Assembly: GCA_947259165.1 (NCBI GenBank)
Contig: CAMYKY010000045.1
Span: 1 to 33,682, forward strand
Direction of reading: 5' to 3'
Length of the DNA: 33,682 nucleotides
Source: an uncultured Acidobacteriota bacterium
Lineage (GTDB): Bacteria > Acidobacteriota > Vicinamibacteria > Marinacidobacterales > SMYC01
Part shown: piece after piece, positions 1 through 6,991 of the stretch
Numbering within the stretch: the first letter of the stretch is position 1
Layout of the letters: the number at the start of each line of letters is the position of its first letter
The notes under the pieces: generated by a model
Database searches by the model: none
What the model was told of the DNA's origin: nothing
Seen by the model: only the letters and a program-made list of their open reading frames with translations
Program-made: the position numbers and the translations under genes

Positions 1-732
1 GAACAGCTCCACTTCGTCGATGGCCTGAAGTGGTAGAGCACTCAATCCGAAACTTGCCGTCAACGGGTGCGGCAAATCGGCGAGAGCTCCACGCCGAAAC
101 TGCTTGTCGATACTCTTGCAGAGACTCCCCGCCACCTGCTGCCCGTCGCTCGGGTCCGTGCGGTGCAGCAGCGCCGCAAACTCATCGCCTCCAAAGCGCG
201 CCACGAGGTCACTCGAACGGAGCCGTTTTTGCAAAACGTGGCCCACTTCGCGCAAGACTTCGTTTCCTGCCCGATGCCCGAGCGTGTCGTTGACGAGCTT
301 GAAGCCGTCGAGATCCACGAGGAGCAAACACAAAGAGGTGTCATAGCGCTGGGCGCGCGCTACCTCCGTCTTGATCTCACTTTCGAAATAGGCGTAGTTG
401 TGCAGCCCGGTGAGATGGTCGAAGTACGCCATGAGCTCCGTCTGCCGGAGTGCCTCGCGCTCCATGACCAAGGGCTCAACGAGGAGGTCGGTCTCGTTGA
501 GAAAGTAATCGAACGCTGCGGTGCGCAGGTCGACCTTTTTGCCCTTCTTGGCGGGGAACCGCGCGTGGTGCAATAGAAGCCTTTGCCAATGGTATTCGAC
601 GTCTCGCGGCTCCAAGTTCAGCCGAAAGAAGCGAAAGATACGGTCTCGCTCGAGCGCGTGCCGCGTGACGTCGTCAGCAACGAGACCGTCAGACGCTACA
701 GCAACATCGCTGAGCTGCTGATGTTTCAACAC
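1..732 (-). CDS. GGDEF diguanylate cyclase, C-terminus cut by window edge
   Basis: The reverse strand reads open from a GTG at 732 to base 1 (244 codons, no stop), so the C-terminal end lies outside the window. A GGDEF domain starts near residue 100: DHLTGLHN at about 105-112, DLDGFKLVND at 140-149, and the signature GGDEF at 181-185. An RxxD motif (RSSD, 172-175) sits five residues before GGDEF, which matches the product-inhibition I-site of active diguanylate cyclases. The protein should therefore make cyclic di-GMP from GTP. The first ~90 residues show no sensor domain I recognise. I chose GTG 732 because GGAGG lies 5 bases upstream; an in-frame ATG at 888 has no Shine-Dalgarno and would run into the promoter of the divergent gene at 898. 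A PilZ gene, a cyclic di-GMP receptor type, lies 3.6 kb away. Confidence 0.85.
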   Translation of the reverse strand, partial: MLKHQQLSDVAVASDGLVADDVTRHALERDRIFRFFRLNLEPRDVEYHWQRLLLHHARFPAKKGKKVDLRTAAFDYFLNETDLLVEPLVMEREALRQTELMAYFDHLTGLHNYAYFESEIKTEVARAQRYDTSLCLLLVDLDGFKLVNDTLGHRAGNEVLREVGHVLQKRLRSSDLVARFGGDEFAALLHRTDPSDGQQVAGSLCKSIDKQFRRGALADLPHPLTASFGLSALPLQAIDEVELF

Positions 733-897
733 AGCTACCTCCGTGCCAGAGGAATTACGCGCGGGCCGTGGGGGGTCCGACGCATCAGAGCTTACATTAT
801 CAGTAATTACAATTATGATACCCGACAATCGTCGAGTCGACAACCGCCAGTCGGGCGACTTGTCAGGCAACTCGAGATTTTCTATCATTTGGCCCAG
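733..897. promoter_or_regulatory. Divergent intergenic promoter region
   Basis: This gap separates the minus-strand GGDEF gene from the plus-strand gene at 898. Bases 790-820 are strikingly AT-rich for this window. They hold a GATAAT on the minus strand (801-796) and a TATGAT on the plus strand (814-819), both possible -10 boxes without good -35 partners. An 11-base palindrome, GTCGAGTCGAC, lies at 831-841 and could be an operator. Assignment is by base composition and position only. Confidence 0.35.
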
Positions 898-1767
898 ATG
901 CTCTCGGTGACGTGGCTCCTGCTAGCCGTGCTCGAAACCACACCGCAGGTCGAGACCCCAGCGACCGCGCGCGAGGACGCCGCCACACTGATCCGACGCG
1001 TCATCGAAGCCCAAGAAGACCAACAACGGGCGCAGCGGGCTTTTACCTTTCGAGAGCGCACCGTGACTCGGAAACTCCGAGGGGACGGATCCGTGAGTGG
1101 AACCGAAAGCGTGAGCTTTTGGGTCACACCGAGCTCCGACGGTGATGAGTATCGCCGCCTGGTCGCGAAAAACGGCAAGCCGTTGTCCGCTCGCGACGAG
1201 GCCAAGGAGAGCCGCAAGCTCGAAAAGCACATCAAAGAGCAACTCCGCATGACACCCGGACAACGGGAAAAAGAGACGCAGGACAAACTTGCCAAGCGAG
1301 TGGAGCGCTATCAGACCCGGCTCGAAGAGGCACTCGAGGTCTACCAATTCGAACCCCTGTCGGATGAGATTCTCGACGATCAGCCCCTTCGAGTGTTCCG
1401 GTTCACGCCGACGGCCGGATATGAGGGCCACTCGACGGCGACAAAAATCCTTGCGCGGATGGAAGGCACGATCTGGATCGACCCGACGCGAGACCAACTC
1501 GCGAAGCTCTCAGTGGCGTTCACCCAGGACTTGACGTTTCTCGGCGGTGTTTTCGGGCGGGTCTCCAAGGGCACGCGCGCGATGCTCGTGGGGTCGTTGC
1601 ACGAGAATTGGTGGCTTCTCGATGATGTGGAGGTGGAGCTAAACGCCCGGCTGTACTTTTTCAAACGCTACCGTCAGGACATCACCATCAATTACGAGGA
1701 CTATCGGAAGTTCGAGGTGGATACTCGAGAGGAGGTTTCCGCACCGGCAACGGGTTCTCAGCGGTGA
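898..1767 (+). CDS. Secreted LolA-like (outer-membrane lipoprotein-sorting fold) protein
   Basis: A 289-residue protein with an N-terminal hydrophobic stretch (MLSVTWLLLAVLE) consistent with a signal peptide. The body has a charged helical section (about 85-150) followed by beta-rich sequence with features such as GTIWIDPTRDQLAKL and NARLYFFKRYRQD, typical of LolA/LolB-like proteins that bind lipid in a half-barrel. It has a paralog in the same window (31448-32257) with the same order of elements: an early IDAQE/IEAQE segment, a K/R/E-rich stretch after LSARDEAK / LDAKDRK, then the (L/I)W(V/I)D strand. The exact ligand is unknown. An upstream extension to 583 is open but runs through the promoter region and antisense GGDEF, so I take the ATG at 898, which has no clear ribosome binding site. 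Confidence 0.7.
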   Translation: MLSVTWLLLAVLETTPQVETPATAREDAATLIRRVIEAQEDQQRAQRAFTFRERTVTRKLRGDGSVSGTESVSFWVTPSSDGDEYRRLVAKNGKPLSARDEAKESRKLEKHIKEQLRMTPGQREKETQDKLAKRVERYQTRLEEALEVYQFEPLSDEILDDQPLRVFRFTPTAGYEGHSTATKILARMEGTIWIDPTRDQLAKLSVAFTQDLTFLGGVFGRVSKGTRAMLVGSLHENWWLLDDVEVELNARLYFFKRYRQDITINYEDYRKFEVDTREEVSAPATGSQR

Positions 1768-1810
1768 TCCGTACGGTCGGTTGGAAGCGGTAGCGCCGGC
1801 CCACCAGAAT

Positions 1811-1881
<71 letters not shown>

Positions 1882-1900
1882 GGCACACACGCGGGTGTGA

Positions 1901-1906
1901 GATAAT
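1901..1906 (+). promoter_or_regulatory. Putative -10 box of cofE
   Basis: GATAAT lies 8 bases before the GTG start at 1915 and no Shine-Dalgarno is present between them. If used, transcription would start at or just before the GTG, giving a leaderless message. No good -35 hexamer is visible; the upstream position is occupied by the end of the hexamer repeat array. Confidence 0.35.
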
Positions 1907-1914
1907 CCCGCTCC

Positions 1915-2685
1915 GTGGCGGCGAAGCGCATCGAGGTTATCGGAGTCGCAGGACTACCCGAGGTCACACCCAGCGACGACTTGACGACACTTTTTGTCGA
2001 CGCTTGCGGTCGAGAAAATCTGACTCTCGTCGATGGGGACGTCGTTGTTTTCACCCAGAAGGTGGTTTCCAAAGCGGAGGGATGTATCGTCCCTTTGACC
2101 GATATTGAACCGTCGAGCCTAGCGGCCGGATTCGCTGGGCGGGAAGACGCCAAAGCTGGAAAAGACCCGAGACTCGTGGAGCTCGCACTGCGAGAGTCTC
2201 ATCGCATCGTGAGAATGGATCACGGCGTTCTAATCACCGAAACCCGCCATGGTTTCGTGTGCGCCAACTCGGGCGTCGACGCATCCAACGTCGGGGTCGT
2301 CGATGCAGCGACGACGCTGCCGAGCGAGCCGGACCGATCGGCGGAGCGTCTGTGCACCGCGATCAGTGAAAGGACTGGCAAGCGAGTTGCAGTCATCATC
2401 TCGGACACATTCGGCCGCCCTTGGCGCGAAGGCGTCGTCAATGTGGCTATCGGCATCGCCGGCATGAGCGCACTGCGTGATTATCGGGGACAAAACGATG
2501 CGGAGGGTCGCTCGCTCGCATCGACAGTGATCGCGGTCGCCGACGAGCTCGCGGCCGCGGCGGAGCTCGTCATGGGCAAACTCGACCGTATCCCGGTGGC
2601 AATCGTCAGAGGGTTCGCGTTCGCTCCTGGCGGCGGCGGCGCGGCTGAGCTCGTCCGGGACGCTGCGCACGACCTGTTTCGTTGA
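1915..2685 (+). CDS. cofE: Coenzyme F420-0:L-glutamate ligase
   Basis: CofE adds gamma-linked glutamate residues to coenzyme F420-0 using GTP, the last stage of F420 synthesis in the cytoplasm. The 256-residue length matches the single-domain archaeal-type enzyme, not the longer FbiB fusion of mycobacteria. Diagnostic segments are visible: GDVVVFTQKVVSKAEG (41-56), the ANSGVDASNV block (117-126), SDTFGRPWREG (163-173) and DYRGQND (189-195). The start is a GTG at 1915 without a ribosome binding site. npdG, which uses F420, starts 13 bases after its stop, so the two form an operon. Other F420 synthesis genes (cofC, cofD, cofG/H) are not in the window. Confidence 0.93.
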   Translation: MAAKRIEVIGVAGLPEVTPSDDLTTLFVDACGRENLTLVDGDVVVFTQKVVSKAEGCIVPLTDIEPSSLAAGFAGREDAKAGKDPRLVELALRESHRIVRMDHGVLITETRHGFVCANSGVDASNVGVVDAATTLPSEPDRSAERLCTAISERTGKRVAVIISDTFGRPWREGVVNVAIGIAGMSALRDYRGQNDAEGRSLASTVIAVADELAAAAELVMGKLDRIPVAIVRGFAFAPGGGGAAELVRDAAHDLFR

Positions 2686-2698
2686 GGAGACGATATCC

Positions 2699-3334
2699 AT
2701 GACACTTGCAATATTGGGTGGAACCGGCAAGGAAGGCCAGGGCCTTGCTCTACGTTGGGCGCGCGCAGGCCGGGAGATCCTCCTGGGGTCGCGCGAAGCC
2801 ACGAAGGGAGAGGAGATCGCCGCGACGCTGAACGAAGAGCTGGGCACGGCCCGGATTCGCGGAACCAGCAACCGCGACGCCGCCGACGAAGCGGAGCTAG
2901 TGGTATCGACTCTACCGGACAGCGGGCACATCGAGACACTCACTGGTCTGAAGGAAGAGCTCGTGGGAAAGTTGCTCATCGTGGCGACCATTGCTTGGCC
3001 CCCGGGACCGACGAGCAAGTCGTCGGCCGCCGAGGACGCGCAGGAAGCTCTCGGGGATACAGTCCGCGTGGTGGCGGCGTTTCAAACCGTCTCTGCGGGT
3101 ACCCTCAGAAAAAGAGAATCCGAACCGGAGGACGTGCTCATCTGTGGCGATGACGCGCAAGCGCGGGAGCAAACACGCGCCGTCATCGAAGAGATTGGGC
3201 TGCGCGGAGTCATCGCGGGCCGTCTCGCTCAAGCAAGGGTCGCGGAAGCGATCACCGGAGCCCTGTTGAAAATCAATAAGCATTACGGCGTCAAGTCCAC
3301 CGGAATTCGGATCACCGGGATCGAGACGTCCTAG
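2699..3334 (+). CDS. npdG: F420H2:NADP oxidoreductase (NADPH-dependent F420 reductase)
   Basis: A 211-residue protein opening with a dinucleotide-binding loop, ILGGTGKEGQGLALRWARAG (about 5-24), which is the characteristic N-terminus of the NpdG/Fno family. These enzymes move hydride between F420 and NADP. Further family-like blocks are LLGSREATKG (30-39), where the residues after the second strand select the NADP phosphate, and the C-terminal VAEAITGALLKINKHYG. A clear GAGGAGA ribosome binding site precedes the ATG. It follows cofE closely, so cofactor synthesis and cofactor reduction are probably co-expressed. Confidence 0.9.
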   Translation: MTLAILGGTGKEGQGLALRWARAGREILLGSREATKGEEIAATLNEELGTARIRGTSNRDAADEAELVVSTLPDSGHIETLTGLKEELVGKLLIVATIAWPPGPTSKSSAAEDAQEALGDTVRVVAAFQTVSAGTLRKRESEPEDVLICGDDAQAREQTRAVIEEIGLRGVIAGRLAQARVAEAITGALLKINKHYGVKSTGIRITGIETS

Positions 3335-3340
3335 AAATTC

Positions 3341-4420
3341 ATGAACGAAACGCAGCACGATCCGGGCGCGACACCGCGTCACTGGTGGAGAGCCTTGTTA
3401 CCGCCGATCGTCACCGGCACGATCTTCGTGATGATTTTCAGGAAGATCCCGTTCGAGGCATTCGTCGAGGCGCTGGCTCAGGCGAACTTCACCACGTTTT
3501 TCCTGGCGCTTCTGCCTTTTTCGTTTGTGTATTTCGCTCTCGATACCGTCGTTCTCTTGTACGTCGTTCGGTGGTTTCACGGCAAAGTTTCGCTTCGCGA
3601 CTTGCTGCCCGTGCGCGCGGTCGATTACTTGCTCTCCATCTTGAACCATCGACTCTCACAAGGGGCGATGGTCGTCTACCTCGCACGCCGGGTTTCCACG
3701 AGCTTGCTCGAGATCGCGAGCACGATTCTTCTTCTCGACTGGATGCAGAAGACGCACCTGATTTTGTGGGCGAGCGTCGGTATGTTGCTGGTGTCGGAGC
3801 AACTACCCCCGGCGTTGCTACTCGCACCCGTCACCGTGGTCCTGGTTTGGTCCGTATTCCTCGGATACGTCCATGGAGGCTTCGCGTTCGTCGGACGGTT
3901 CTTGAAGGCTCCCAATTGGCGGCTTCTACGCACGTTCCGGCTCGCGCGCCCTGAGCACTACCTCGGCGTGCTGGCATTGAAGGCGCCGCTACTGCTGCTC
4001 GCGGTCGTCGCGCACGGCTACGCCATCCGTAGCTTCGGCTTCGAGATTCCGTTCACACGCCTACTCGCGACACTTCCGATCATCTTCATCGTCGGCGCGC
4101 TTCCGATCAACGTCGCCCGCCTGGGAACAACCCCACTAGCATGGATCTATTTTCACGGGGACGTGGTCCCCGCACCCCAGCTTCTCGCCTACAGCCTGGC
4201 GGCGCACTTGACGTTCATGATCGCCAACGCTGCAATTGGGATTGGGTACCTGCCTCGGGCGTACCGGGAGCTTTTCGGAGCGGAGCTTAGCAGTGGCAGT
4301 TGGCGCGTTCTCAGGGGCGAGCGGTTCTCTCCCCTGCAGACCCCGCCGCCGAAGCTGGGAGATTCGATCGTGTCGTCGCCAGAGCTCCCTTCAAGGCCTC
4401 GAGAACTGCCTTCTGAATGA
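3341..4420 (+). CDS. Multi-pass membrane protein of flippase-like (LPG synthase TM) type
   Basis: A 359-residue integral membrane protein with roughly seven to eight hydrophobic segments (for example about 17-32, 45-70, 120-140, 147-170, 218-235, 244-262, 280-305) and a soluble proline-rich tail. The layout, a polytopic core with HRLSQGAMVVYLARR-like and N(V)ARLGTTPLAW-like conserved turns, resembles the membrane domain shared by lysylphosphatidylglycerol synthases and dolichol/undecaprenyl flippase-like proteins. It lacks any soluble transferase domain, so the function is likely lipid or lipid-linked sugar handling, not lysyl transfer. It starts 7 bases after npdG, so it may share the transcript. 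Its last 110 bases overlap the convergent PilZ gene. Confidence 0.6.
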   Translation: MNETQHDPGATPRHWWRALLPPIVTGTIFVMIFRKIPFEAFVEALAQANFTTFFLALLPFSFVYFALDTVVLLYVVRWFHGKVSLRDLLPVRAVDYLLSILNHRLSQGAMVVYLARRVSTSLLEIASTILLLDWMQKTHLILWASVGMLLVSEQLPPALLLAPVTVVLVWSVFLGYVHGGFAFVGRFLKAPNWRLLRTFRLARPEHYLGVLALKAPLLLLAVVAHGYAIRSFGFEIPFTRLLATLPIIFIVGALPINVARLGTTPLAWIYFHGDVVPAPQLLAYSLAAHLTFMIANAAIGIGYLPRAYRELFGAELSSGSWRVLRGERFSPLQTPPPKLGDSIVSSPELPSRPRELPSE

Positions 4421-4730
4421 ACGCTCGCTCCATCACGTTTTCCGTCATGAATACGAGCCCGAGCCCGGCCGGGATTACTCGAGTCTTGCCCGCGACCTCT
4501 TCGGTACGGCGGGCAACGACCGCCTTCAGAGGTAACGACCTCTCCTCCCCTGGAATCTGAAGTTCGATTTCGACTGGGGTGTTCCTGTCGAGGACGAGAT
4601 CGGTCGCCATGAACGCGCCCGCGTTGTTCAAGTCGATGATCTGGCCTTGAGTCTGCGCGCCATCGACAACGAGGCGAGCCTCCATGACATGCTCTACGGG
4701 GATCCGACGGTGTTTGCGGCGCTCGGCCAT
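4311..4730 (-). CDS. PilZ-domain protein (c-di-GMP receptor type)
   Basis: A 139-residue protein, essentially a single PilZ domain. The RxxxR motif lies at the N-terminus (ERRKHRRIPV, about 3-12) and the second motif, normally D/NxSxxG, reads DLNNAG (about 33-38). These two bind cyclic di-GMP in the family. A GLVF strand (about 90-93) follows, as in most PilZ domains. GAGGAG lies 5 bases before the ATG at 4730. The leader between about 4740 and 4910 can form several hairpins. The gene is convergent with and overlaps the flippase-like gene. With the nearby GGDEF gene it suggests local cyclic di-GMP signalling, but target output is unknown. Confidence 0.85.
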   Translation of the reverse strand: MAERRKHRRIPVEHVMEARLVVDGAQTQGQIIDLNNAGAFMATDLVLDRNTPVEIELQIPGEERSLPLKAVVARRTEEVAGKTRVIPAGLGLVFMTENVMERAFIQKAVLEALKGALATTRSNLPASAAGSAGERTARP

Positions 4731-5040
4731 GCGTTCTCCTCACCCTGAGTGCGTCCCGTGGGGGGAACGGACACGACCCTGCGGAGTACCATTGCAAACC
4801 GCGTTCCCAACAGACGGCGAAGTCCTTGTTGGCACAAGGTTCTTACTATCAAGAGCTTAGCTAAAAGAGTTCGAACTTGCCTGTAGGGAGCCACCCACAG
4901 GGGTGGGTGCAATCGTCGCCGGGTCGTGTTGTCGCGGTCTCCTTCATCCCCGTTCCCGTTCCCGATTGATGATGGCTCGGCTTCGTACGAGATTGACCGC
5001 GTACGGGCGCGGGCTCGCGGCGGTCAGGAACGGGAGCGTT
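4731..5040. other. 310-base gene-free stretch: structured PilZ leader and hexamer repeat
   Basis: No credible coding sequence. Reading toward PilZ (minus strand), it holds a 7-bp perfect hairpin (arms 4892-4898 and 4903-4909), then two overlapping, mutually exclusive hairpins: arms 4824-4829/4834-4839 (loop 4830-4833), or arms 4807-4812/4827-4832 with an inner 3-bp extension 4813-4815/4822-4824. A three-unit hexamer array follows at 4949-4966, just beyond the 3' end of the Y-family-like gene. Confidence 0.6.
4949..4966 (-). repeat. Hexamer repeat, three units (GGGAAC type)
   Basis: On the plus strand the units are CCCGTT, CCCGTT, CCCGAT in phase; on the minus strand this is the GGGAAC type seen at 1811. 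It lies between the 3' end of the Y-family-like gene and the PilZ leader. Confidence 0.8.
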
Positions 5041-5931
5041 CTAGAGTCTTCCCAGCTTGACGAGCACTTCGCGGGGGCGCTCGTGGCGGAACAGGTTGAG
5101 CTGGCCTTGGCTGGTGGTAAGGCCAGTCGCAGTCAGGGCGAGGCCGGTCACGGGGCGCTCTCGGCTTGGAGACATCTCCAGGAGACGGTGAGCAGCACGC
5201 TCGAGCGCCCGGGGGTCGGCAACAGGTCTGGGCAATAGCGTGTAGCGCTCGCGCGCGACGCGATCGTCGAACACGAGACGAAGCTCGAGCCCGCGAGCTT
5301 GGCGCTCGCATCGAGCGAGCCTTCGGGCAAGGCGCTGAGACAGAATCGACACGGCACGCGACAAACGGCTGCCCCCGGTTCGATCCGCGGCGCGGTCCAG
5401 TCCGCGGACTAGACCCATGAGCTTCGACGTTTGCGAGCCGAGGATGGCGCGCGCATCATCCGACTCGAGCGCTGACATTTCCCCCAAGGTTCGAACGCCT
5501 CGCGCTCTGAGTGTCGCGAGCTGGACGGGAGTCAGCTCGTCGAGCTCCTCGAGAGGAAGACTCGCAATCAAATCGTCCTCGTAGCCGGAAAGCCACAGTA
5601 ATACGCCGCGCGGACGCGCGAGTCTCGAACAGATTCGGGCCGCAAAGCGAGTTCCGGCAATCCCAACGGAGCAGTCGAGCCCGAGCTCCGTGCGCACCGA
5701 ATCCCTGAGCGTTCCTGCCCAGTCTATCGGCTGGCCGTGCTCGCCCCAGGGAGTTTCAGCGCTGAGGACGGCTTCATCCGCCGAAGGGCGAGACCATCCC
5801 GCGGCATGCCTCGTTAGCGTGTGGTCGAGCCGATCCGTCCATGACACCATCTCATCGAGCCCGCGGCTTCCAAGCACGTCGAAGAATCGCTCGATCGTCA
5901 CATGGACCACAGCCTTCGCCGCCATTGTCAT
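5041..5931 (-). CDS. Catalytically degenerate, shortened Y-family DNA polymerase-like protein (ImuB-like)
   Basis: A 296-residue relative of DinB/ImuB. Recognisable parts are the N-terminal palm strand VVHVTIERFF (8-17), SADEA (50-54), CSVGIAGTRFAARICSRLARP (87-107) and the helix-hairpin-helix region LTPVQLATLRARGVRTLG (133-150). In active Y-family enzymes the first strand carries a metal-binding Asp (DMDAFF); here the equivalent residue is Thr12. The finger region between the first strand and SADEA is about 30 residues instead of near 90. The C-terminus has QLNLF (277-281), close to the beta-clamp motif QL(S/D)LF. Loss of catalysis with retention of clamp binding is the pattern of ImuB, a mutagenesis scaffold. 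It follows lexA and a DUF3467 gene on the same strand. No imuA or dnaE2 is nearby. Confidence 0.75.
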   Translation of the reverse strand: MTMAAKAVVHVTIERFFDVLGSRGLDEMVSWTDRLDHTLTRHAAGWSRPSADEAVLSAETPWGEHGQPIDWAGTLRDSVRTELGLDCSVGIAGTRFAARICSRLARPRGVLLWLSGYEDDLIASLPLEELDELTPVQLATLRARGVRTLGEMSALESDDARAILGSQTSKLMGLVRGLDRAADRTGGSRLSRAVSILSQRLARRLARCERQARGLELRLVFDDRVARERYTLLPRPVADPRALERAAHRLLEMSPSRERPVTGLALTATGLTTSQGQLNLFRHERPREVLVKLGRL

Positions 5932-5969
5932 CGTGCTAGCTCAGCGCTTCAAAACCCCGTCTGCAGCGG

Positions 5970-6311
5970 CTAATGGACCTTGCCGCCCATTTTGCCCTTA
6001 GCCCAGCCGACGTTCGAGTAGGCATCCTGATAAATGCGCCAGTTCTCCTGGAGCGCGGCCCCCAAGGCCGGAATGAGCTGCGCGGGTATCACGACTTTGA
6101 CTCTGACCGGGGCGGAGACAGTTTGTGTCGCTCCCTCTGGCGACTCTTCGATGTCTTTTTCACTCAGCGGTCTCATTTGGCAAAAAGTCAGGGTGAAATC
6201 GAACGGAGTGTGGTTCACCGCGCAAAAGTTCGCGTAGACGCTCTCGGCTGGCTCTTTGTCGTCATCCTCGAGCGGCACCACAGTGAAGTTGATGGATTTC
6301 TTCGCAGTCAT
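5970..6311 (-). CDS. DUF3467 protein
   Basis: A 113-residue protein matching the DUF3467 pattern: a YANFCAVNHTPFDFTLTFCQ segment (about 26-45) followed by a VSAPVRVKVVIPAQLIPALGAALQENWRIYQ-type strand-helix block (split here at about 65-95). The biochemical role of this family is unknown. GGAG lies 5 bases before the ATG. It begins 14 bases after the lexA stop and ends 38 bases before the Y-family-like gene, so the three genes look co-transcribed; that hints at SOS-linked expression but does not prove a DNA-damage role. Confidence 0.8.
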   Translation of the reverse strand: MTAKKSINFTVVPLEDDDKEPAESVYANFCAVNHTPFDFTLTFCQMRPLSEKDIEESPEGATQTVSAPVRVKVVIPAQLIPALGAALQENWRIYQDAYSNVGWAKGKMGGKVH

Positions 6312-6325
6312 TGATTCTCCATTTT

Positions 6326-6928
6326 TTAGTACTTTCGCATCACCCCGACGACGACGCCCTGGATTGCGATCTCGTCATCCTGGACGAGGATGGGCTTCAT
6401 GGTCGGGTGAGCCGGTTGTAGTCGAATTTGAGACTTTTCACGGTAGAACTTCTTCAATGTCGCGTTCTCGCCATTCAACAAGGCCACCACCATCTCCCCG
6501 TTTTTGGGATCGGTGCGGTTTTCGACGATGACGTAGTCCCCGTCGCGCACTTGCTCGTCGATCATCGACTCCCCGCGAACCTTCAACACGTACACCTCAC
6601 GGCGGCCGATCATATCCTCGGGAACGGCGACCAATTCGTTACCGCGAACGGCTTCGATGGGCTCCCCAGCGGCGATGAGTCCCGCGAGCGCAACATCGCG
6701 GGCCTCGGGTTTGGCCTGTGGCGGAACGACCTCGATCGCGCGAGCGCGGTTCCAGTGGCGCTTGATCAGCCCTTTTTCCTCGAGGTTCACGAGGTGTTTG
6801 TGGATCGTCGATATGGAGTGCAGACCAAAATGCCGGCTGATTTCGTCCAGGCTGGGAGCGTAGCCGTTCTTTCGAATGGATTCCTCGATGAAGTTCATAA
6901 TTTGTTTCTGTCGCTTCGTCAGTATCAT
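6326..6928 (-). CDS. lexA: LexA repressor
   Basis: A 200-residue SOS repressor and self-cleaving protease. The N-terminal winged helix has the LexA opening LTKRQKQIMNFIEESIRKNG (3-22) and recognition region SISTIHKHLVNLEEKG (38-53). The cleavage site is Ala82-Gly83 in DVALAGLIAAGEP. The catalytic pair is Ser121 (RGESMID) and Lys159 (NATLKKF). The ATG at 6928 has GGAGAAG 8 bases upstream. That ribosome binding site is complementary to CTTCTCC about 30 bases further upstream, so it may be hidden in a hairpin. The gene leads a lexA-DUF3467-ImuB-like operon downstream of yjbQ. No classic CTGT-N8-ACAG or GAAC-N4-GTTC box is visible upstream, so this lineage probably uses a different operator. Confidence 0.95.
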   Translation of the reverse strand: MILTKRQKQIMNFIEESIRKNGYAPSLDEISRHFGLHSISTIHKHLVNLEEKGLIKRHWNRARAIEVVPPQAKPEARDVALAGLIAAGEPIEAVRGNELVAVPEDMIGRREVYVLKVRGESMIDEQVRDGDYVIVENRTDPKNGEMVVALLNGENATLKKFYREKSQIRLQPAHPTMKPILVQDDEIAIQGVVVGVMRKY

Positions 6929-6936
6929 CCCAAAGA

Positions 6937-6979
6937 CTTCTCCAAACTTTCGCCTATTCTGACTCGAAGCGAGGAGAAG
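6937..6979 (-). promoter_or_regulatory. Nested inverted repeat covering the lexA ribosome binding site
   Basis: Outer arms are CTTCTCC (6937-6943) and GGAGAAG (6973-6979), a perfect 7-bp match. Inner arms CTTTCG (about 6948-6953) and CGAAG (about 6965-6969) nearly match, leaving a loop of about 12 bases. In the lexA message the downstream arm is the Shine-Dalgarno sequence itself. It may be an RNA switch on translation, a LexA operator at DNA level, or a yjbQ 3' hairpin; there is no U-run after it. Confidence 0.5.
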
Positions 6980-6991
6980 ATCAAGTGTAGG

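Noticed and set aside
67-576. 169-codon plus-strand open frame
   Set aside because: It is antisense to a clear GGDEF domain on the minus strand and has no recognisable features.
4740-4910. Cyclic di-GMP (GEMM) riboswitch upstream of PilZ
   Set aside because: The leader is structured, but the conserved GEMM core (GCAAA and GGGACGCAAAGCC-type segments) is not present.
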